Part shown: positions 35,504-39,447 of the stretch, one piece after another
Position numbering within the stretch: position 1 is the first letter of the stretch
How the letters are laid out: each line of letters opens with the position of its first letter
Assembly: GCA_016875225.1 (NCBI GenBank)
Contig: VGRW01000028.1
Coordinates: forward strand, 1-39,447
DNA from: Deltaproteobacteria bacterium
GTDB taxonomy: Bacteria; Myxococcota_A; UBA9160; SZUA-336
Direction of reading: 5' to 3'
DNA length: 39,447 nt
Program-made: the position numbers and the translations under genes
The notes under the pieces: generated by a model
Told to the model about the DNA's origin: nothing
Seen by the model: only the letters and a program-made list of their open reading frames with translations
Databases searched by the model: none

Positions 35504-37804
35504 TTGCGCGTCGAATTCGACCGCTACAGCCTCCGGGTCGACGGAAGGCGCCGGATCGTCCGCGCCGGCTCGCTGCACTACTTCCGACTGCCGGCGCGCG
35601 AGCTCTGGCGCGATCGGATCGCCAAGATGAAGGACGCGGGGCTGAATGCAGTCGACGTCTACTACCCGTGGAACTTCCACAGCGAGCGGCCCGGCGTCTA
35701 CGACTTCGCGGATCTGCGCGACATCGATCACCTGCACGATCTGATCGAGGCGGCCGGCCTGTACCTGATCGCGCGCCCGGGGCCGTACATCTGCGCCGAG
35801 GTCGACCTCGGCGGCCTTCCCGCCTGGCTGCTGCGCGATCCAGACCTGGCGCTGCGCTGTCGCCGGCCCGCGGGCTTCGCGTACTCGGCCCCGTACATGG
35901 CGGCGGTGCGCGAGTGGTTCGGCGCGGTGGTGCCGCGCATCGCCTCGCGCTCGAACCTGCTGCTGTTCCAGATCGAGAACGAGTTCTCGGTGCCCTCGCA
36001 CGTAGCGATGCTCTCTAGCCCGATCGCGGACCTGTTGATCCGCTGGCTGGGAGCGAAGCGGCTCGCGCGGCTCGCGAGCTCGCCGTGGCTGCGGCGGCGC
36101 GCGCTCTCGGCGGCGCTCCCGAGCGATTCCGACGACGAGCTCGGCCAGCGCAACTCGTACATGCGCGAGCTCTACGAGCTCTCGCGGCGGCTCGGCGTCG
36201 GCGTTCCGATCTTCCACAACGACGTGGCCGCGCTCTCGGGGCGCCAGCTCGACGTCGATCTGCTGGCGATCGACCGCTACCCGATCACGCGCTTCGACGA
36301 CGACTGGCGCTCGCGACCGGACACGTTCGACGACTTCGCGATCGACGAGGACGCGCTCGACGCGCACGGTCGCCTCGCGAACCCGGTCTTCTATCCCGAG
36401 CTCCAGGCCGGCTGGTACGACGGCTGGGGCGGAGTCGGCTACGCGCAGCTTCGCGAGCGGCTCGGCGCCGACTCGATCGACGCCACCACGAAAGCGGCGC
36501 TCGCCTCGCGCGGCACGCTCTGGAACTACTACGTCTACTGCGGCGGGGTGACGTTCGGGTATCTCGCGAGTCCCGACGTGTACAGCTCCTACGACTACGG
36601 CGCGCCGATCGCGGAGTCGGGCGCGATCGATTCGCGGCACGACGCGGTGCGGAGCCTGAATCGGTTCCTGCTCGAGCACGAGGAGGATCTCGCGGCGACC
36701 GATCCGGATCCGGCGCCCGAGCGCCTCTGCCCGCAGCACTTCCGCACGCGAATCGGCGCGCGGCGGCTCTACGTGTTCCTGCGCAATCCGACACGTGATC
36801 GTGTCAGCCTGAAGCTCCCCGAGGCCGAACGCGACTGGCTCGCCCCCTGGGAGACGCAGATCCGTGTCTACGACGCGACGACGCGCGAGCTGGTGGCCGT
36901 GAGCCCGGAGCTGCCCGGCGCCACTTCCGTCGCGCCCTCGCTTCCGCCGCTCCTGCCGCGGCTGGAATCCTTTCGCTTCTCGAACGCGAGCCCGCAGCTC
37001 GCGCCCGGGTACGACGATTCGTCCTGGGCGGAGATACCGGCGCGCGCGCTCGCCGAGGGCCGGATCGACCTGGATGCGCTCGGACTGCACTACGGCTGCG
37101 TCTGGTACCGCGGCACCTTCGAGGGGCGGCTCGACCGGCTGGTGCTCGACGCGCGCCACCTCTACTCGGTCTGGATCGACGGCGCGCTCGTCGCGTCAGG
37201 AGCGCAGCTCCGCAACACGCTCGGCGTCGGCGCCGACGGCGCTCGCGCCCGCTCGATCGATCTGCGCCGGGCGTTCCGAGCCGAGTCCGGCCCGCACGTG
37301 ATCGTGATCCTGGTCGAGAGCCTGGGCCACAACAAGGGCTTCGCCGACGACTTCCGCAATCCGCGCGGAATCGCCTCGCTCGACACCGGCGCGTCGCGCG
37401 TGCGCTGGCGCTTCCGCGGCGGGCTCGTTCTCGGCGAGCGCGGAATCACGCCGCGCGTCGATTTCGCGCGCATCGAGCGCGGTGGCGAGACGGAGGTCGT
37501 GCTGCCCCACGGCTGGGCCGGCGCGCCCGAGGGCGTGGGCGTGTACGAGACGAGCTTCCGGCTCCAGGGCATCGACCCCGAGCGCACCTCGCTCGGGCTC
37601 GGCTTCGATCCCGGCCGCGGCCGCGCGAATCTGTACTTGAACGGCTGGCTGATCGGCCGCGCGTGGTTCGAGCGCGGGCCGCAGCGGCGCTTCTGGCTGC
37701 CGTGGGGACTGCTCTCGCCCGACCGGGAGAACCAGCTCGCGATCACCGTCTGGAAGCGCGACGCGCGCGCGTCGCTGGGCAAGCTCAGGCTCGAGCCGAT
37801 CTAG
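35504..37804 (+). CDS. Glycoside hydrolase family 35 beta-galactosidase-like protein, no signal peptide
   Basis: The 766-residue protein has a GH35 (beta/alpha)8 N-terminal domain: AGSLHYFRLPARELWRDRI, ARPGPYICAEVDLGGLPAWL, the acid/base in LLFQIENEFS (Glu160) and the probable nucleophile in YPELQAGWYDGWGG (Glu299). Two C-terminal beta-rich jelly-roll regions (about 520-620 and 650-760) bear YLNGWLIGRAWFERGPQ, as in family members. GH35 enzymes release terminal beta-galactose. There is no signal peptide, so it is probably cytoplasmic. TTG 35504 lies four bases after trxB with a weak ribosome site; the pairing with trxB has no obvious metabolic logic. Confidence 0.9.
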   Translation: MRVEFDRYSLRVDGRRRIVRAGSLHYFRLPARELWRDRIAKMKDAGLNAVDVYYPWNFHSERPGVYDFADLRDIDHLHDLIEAAGLYLIARPGPYICAEVDLGGLPAWLLRDPDLALRCRRPAGFAYSAPYMAAVREWFGAVVPRIASRSNLLLFQIENEFSVPSHVAMLSSPIADLLIRWLGAKRLARLASSPWLRRRALSAALPSDSDDELGQRNSYMRELYELSRRLGVGVPIFHNDVAALSGRQLDVDLLAIDRYPITRFDDDWRSRPDTFDDFAIDEDALDAHGRLANPVFYPELQAGWYDGWGGVGYAQLRERLGADSIDATTKAALASRGTLWNYYVYCGGVTFGYLASPDVYSSYDYGAPIAESGAIDSRHDAVRSLNRFLLEHEEDLAATDPDPAPERLCPQHFRTRIGARRLYVFLRNPTRDRVSLKLPEAERDWLAPWETQIRVYDATTRELVAVSPELPGATSVAPSLPPLLPRLESFRFSNASPQLAPGYDDSSWAEIPARALAEGRIDLDALGLHYGCVWYRGTFEGRLDRLVLDARHLYSVWIDGALVASGAQLRNTLGVGADGARARSIDLRRAFRAESGPHVIVILVESLGHNKGFADDFRNPRGIASLDTGASRVRWRFRGGLVLGERGITPRVDFARIERGGETEVVLPHGWAGAPEGVGVYETSFRLQGIDPERTSLGLGFDPGRGRANLYLNGWLIGRAWFERGPQRRFWLPWGLLSPDRENQLAITVWKRDARASLGKLRLEPI

Positions 37805-37816
37805 CGGGTTGACGCG

Positions 37817-37846
37817 TTGCGGCGCACGCTTCGCGCGCGGTAGACT
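37817..37846 (+). promoter_or_regulatory. Candidate promoter for leaderless PAS-HisKA-REC gene
   Basis: TTGCGG (37817-37822), an 18-base spacer and TAGACT (37841-37846), followed by seven bases and the ATG. A second TTGACG at 37809 is too far from the -10. The ATG lacks a Shine-Dalgarno sequence. Confidence 0.45.
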
Positions 37847-37853
37847 GCCGCCG

Positions 37854-38915
37854 ATGCCGCTGGACAGGGCGATCCTCGAGCGCCTGATCGAGGTATCTCC
37901 CGACATCGTGGTCGCGACCGCCGCCGACGGCACGGTCCAGTACTACAACGATGGTGCACGGGAGAACCTCGGCTATTCCCGCCTCGAGATCATCGGGCGG
38001 TACGTCGTCGAGCTCTATCCGTCGCTCGAAGAGGCGCGCCGCGTGATGGCGGCGATGCGCAGCACCGAGCACGGCGGACCGGGTCGCGTCGTCAACTTCC
38101 CCACCACCTTCGTCGCCAAGGACGGCCACGAGATCGACGTCTCGATCTCGGGCGTGATCGTGTACGACGCGAGCGAGGTGGAGCAGGGGACGATCGGCTT
38201 TGCGAAGGACGTCTCCGAGATCAAACGCCGCGACCAGCTCGCGGTGCTCGGCGAGGTCGCGATCGGCCTCTCGCACGAGATCAACAACCCGCTCACCGTG
38301 ATCGAGAGCCAGATCTCGCTGCTCGAGCGGCACCTGCGCGCGAAGGGAGAGGTCGGCGAGGTCGAGCGCGTGGCCAGGATCCGCACGGAGATCCGCCGGA
38401 TCGAGGCCAATCTCCGGCGTCTGAACGAGATGGCGCAGCAGGAGAGCTACGCGAGCACCGAGTATCTCGGCCGGGCGCGGATGATCGATCTCTCCGCCCG
38501 GCCCGAAGCCGCTCCGCTCGCGCTCGAGGCCCGCAAGATCCTGGTCGTGGACGACGATCCGGCCGTGCGTGAATCGGTGAGCGAGATCCTCGCTGCCGAA
38601 GGAGCGCAGGTCGCTCTGGTCGGCAACGGCCGCGAGGCGATCGAACGGATGCGCCGCGAGCGCTTCGACCTGGTTCTCTCGGACGTCGTGATGCCCGAGA
38701 TGGACGGCTACGAGCTATTCCAAGCCGCGCGCCGCGAGGCGCCCGACACGCCCGTGGTCCTGATGACGGCCTTCTATTACGACCAGGACCACGTGATCAA
38801 GCGCAGCCGACTGGAGGGGCTCGACGGCGTGCTGTTCAAGAAGCCGGTGAACCCCGAGCGCCTGGTGAAGACGCTCGCCGAGCTGATCACGCGGGCTCGG
38901 CCTCGTCCTTCTTGA
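37854..38915 (+). CDS. PAS-HisKA-receiver protein lacking the kinase ATPase domain
   Basis: The 353-residue soluble protein has a PAS sensor domain (about 8-130: VSPDIVVATAADGTVQYYND), a HisKA dimerisation region with H-box GLSHEINNPL (His141), a linker with no N, G1 or G2 box, then a receiver domain (about 228-350): ILVVDDDPAVRES, LVLSDVVMPEMDG with phospho-acceptor Asp277, and the Lys of VLFKKPVNPE. A HATPase_c domain should sit between the two but is absent, so it cannot phosphorylate itself and may act as a phosphorelay scaffold or be phosphorylated by another kinase. It overlaps the convergent 64-residue gene by 29 bases. Confidence 0.88.
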   Translation: MPLDRAILERLIEVSPDIVVATAADGTVQYYNDGARENLGYSRLEIIGRYVVELYPSLEEARRVMAAMRSTEHGGPGRVVNFPTTFVAKDGHEIDVSISGVIVYDASEVEQGTIGFAKDVSEIKRRDQLAVLGEVAIGLSHEINNPLTVIESQISLLERHLRAKGEVGEVERVARIRTEIRRIEANLRRLNEMAQQESYASTEYLGRARMIDLSARPEAAPLALEARKILVVDDDPAVRESVSEILAAEGAQVALVGNGREAIERMRRERFDLVLSDVVMPEMDGYELFQAARREAPDTPVVLMTAFYYDQDHVIKRSRLEGLDGVLFKKPVNPERLVKTLAELITRARPRPS

Positions 38916-39081
38916 CGTTGTAGAGCTTGCCGTCGCCGGACTTGGCGAGCCAGGCGCTCTCCCACTCCTGGAGCACGGTGAACTCGTCGCCCGCCGAGAA
39001 CTGCTCCTCGGAGACGTCCTCGCCGAGGTTTGCCTGGTGCTTGTAGGTGACGCTGCGCTTGAGCTTGATTGTGTCGGCCAT
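38887..39081 (-). CDS. Small conserved-looking hypothetical protein (64 residues)
   Basis: The protein MADTIKLKRSVTYKHQANLG... is soluble, with a beta-rich pattern (FTVLQEWESAWLAKSGDGKL) and charged ends, perhaps a small SH3-like barrel. No family is recognised. It is read from an ATG preceded by TATAAA six bases upstream and has no Shine-Dalgarno sequence. It lies downstream of a ComF-like gene whose stop is inside that hexamer, and its 3' end overlaps the PAS-HisKA-REC gene by 29 bases. Confidence 0.78.
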   Translation of the reverse strand: MADTIKLKRSVTYKHQANLGEDVSEEQFSAGDEFTVLQEWESAWLAKSGDGKLYNVKKDEAEPA

Positions 39082-39087
39082 GCCGGC

Positions 39088-39093
39088 TTTATA
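39088..39093 (-). promoter_or_regulatory. Candidate -10 (TATAAA) for leaderless 64-residue protein mRNA
   Basis: On the minus strand TATAAA is six bases before the ATG at 39081 and is the best match to the -10 consensus among the leaderless candidates. The TAA stop of the ComF-like gene is bases 3-5 of it. A -35 is not evident. Confidence 0.55.
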
Positions 39094-39447
39094 GCAGAGG
39101 CGCGGCCGGGGCTTCCACGGCGGGCGTGCCCGCCGCCGCGGCGAGCGTGATCCGCCGCGCGCCGCTCACACGGCGCAGGCTGCGCGCGGCCTCGATCAGC
39201 GTCGCGCCGGTCGTGGCGACGTCGTCGAGCAGCAGCACGCGCAGCCCCGCGAGCTCCCCGGGCCGCGCGCGAAAGCTCGCGGCCACGTTCGCGCGGCGCG
39301 CGGCGATCGAGAGCCCCGTCTGAGGCGGCGTTCTGCGTGCGCGCGCCAGCGCCTTGCCGGCGACCCGGGCCCCTGTCGCGCGCGCGAGCGCTCGGGCTAG
39401 GCTGAAGACAGGGTCGCTACCCTCGCTGCGCACCCGCGAGACGTGGC
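39089..39447 (-). CDS. ComF-family amidophosphoribosyltransferase-like protein, 5' end outside window
   Basis: Only the C-terminal 119 residues are visible; the frame is open to the window edge. It has the phosphoribosyltransferase motif VLLLDDVATTGATLIEAA and the upstream TPPQTGLSIAARRANVAASF that is typical of ComF proteins. ComF helps take up transforming DNA or acts in its processing in competent bacteria; in many others its role is unclear. The start and any zinc-finger part lie outside. It is followed by the 64-residue gene on the same strand, whose -10 overlaps this stop. Confidence 0.85.
   Translation of the reverse strand, partial: HVSRVRSEGSDPVFSLARALARATGARVAGKALARARRTPPQTGLSIAARRANVAASFRARPGELAGLRVLLLDDVATTGATLIEAARSLRRVSGARRITLAAAAGTPAVEAPAAPLL

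Overview
The window is a dense, strongly GC-rich bacterial chromosome segment with about 38 genes, many overlapping by 1-10 bases, one tRNA and no mobile element. Content and order point to a Gram-negative of the former Deltaproteobacteria (Myxococcota/Binatota/Desulfobacterota-like). The signs are lipoprotein signal peptides, a MinD-type ATPase next to a J-domain/RodZ-type HTH protein, an rpmE-prfA-prmC-murA-his cluster and an rpsU-dnaG-rpoD operon. The lineage call is an inference from gene content, not from a marker comparison.

Layout. 1-1894: a lipid acyltransferase (cut by the window edge) and an atypical SDR. 1899-5052: a GPH sugar symporter and a TSUP anion exporter on the minus strand, with a divergent LysR regulator. 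5070-8456: RNase G/E on the minus strand, then selA for selenocysteine synthesis. 8466-10935: HNH nuclease, MinD/ParA ATPase, degenerate J-domain plus RodZ-like HTH protein, and a small conserved protein. 10932-20635: a compact translation, cell-wall and histidine run of rluD, pgeF, rpmE, prfA, prmC, murA, hisD, hisB, hisH, a lipoprotein gene, hisA and hisF. hisG, hisC and hisIE are absent here. 20691-24975: the macromolecular synthesis operon rpsU-dnaG-rpoD, with a strong candidate promoter, a roughly 240-base leader with long-range base pairing, and a hairpin terminator/attenuator between rpsU and dnaG. 25018-31506: a divergent subtilase-like lipoprotein, tRNA-Pro(CGG), a CDF metal transporter, nadA, a HAD phosphatase, a small lipoprotein and a PfkB-type kinase. 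31600-34010: an exported bifunctional-nuclease-domain lipoprotein, an 81-residue protein, and an STN-domain lipoprotein gene broken by one in-frame amber codon. 34100-39447: greA, trxB, a signal-less GH35 glycosidase, a PAS-HisKA-REC protein without an ATPase domain, a 64-residue protein and a partial ComF-like phosphoribosyltransferase.

Two observations stand out. First, at least seven genes have a TANNNT hexamer exactly 6-7 bases before the start codon and no clear Shine-Dalgarno sequence, as expected for leaderless transcripts. In three cases the hexamer contains the stop codon of the upstream gene. Second, the rpsU leader folds into a closed multi-helix structure that I cannot assign to a known RNA family. 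Other points of interest are the ATPase/J-HTH module, the amber-interrupted lipoprotein, and the kinase-like protein lacking its catalytic domain.
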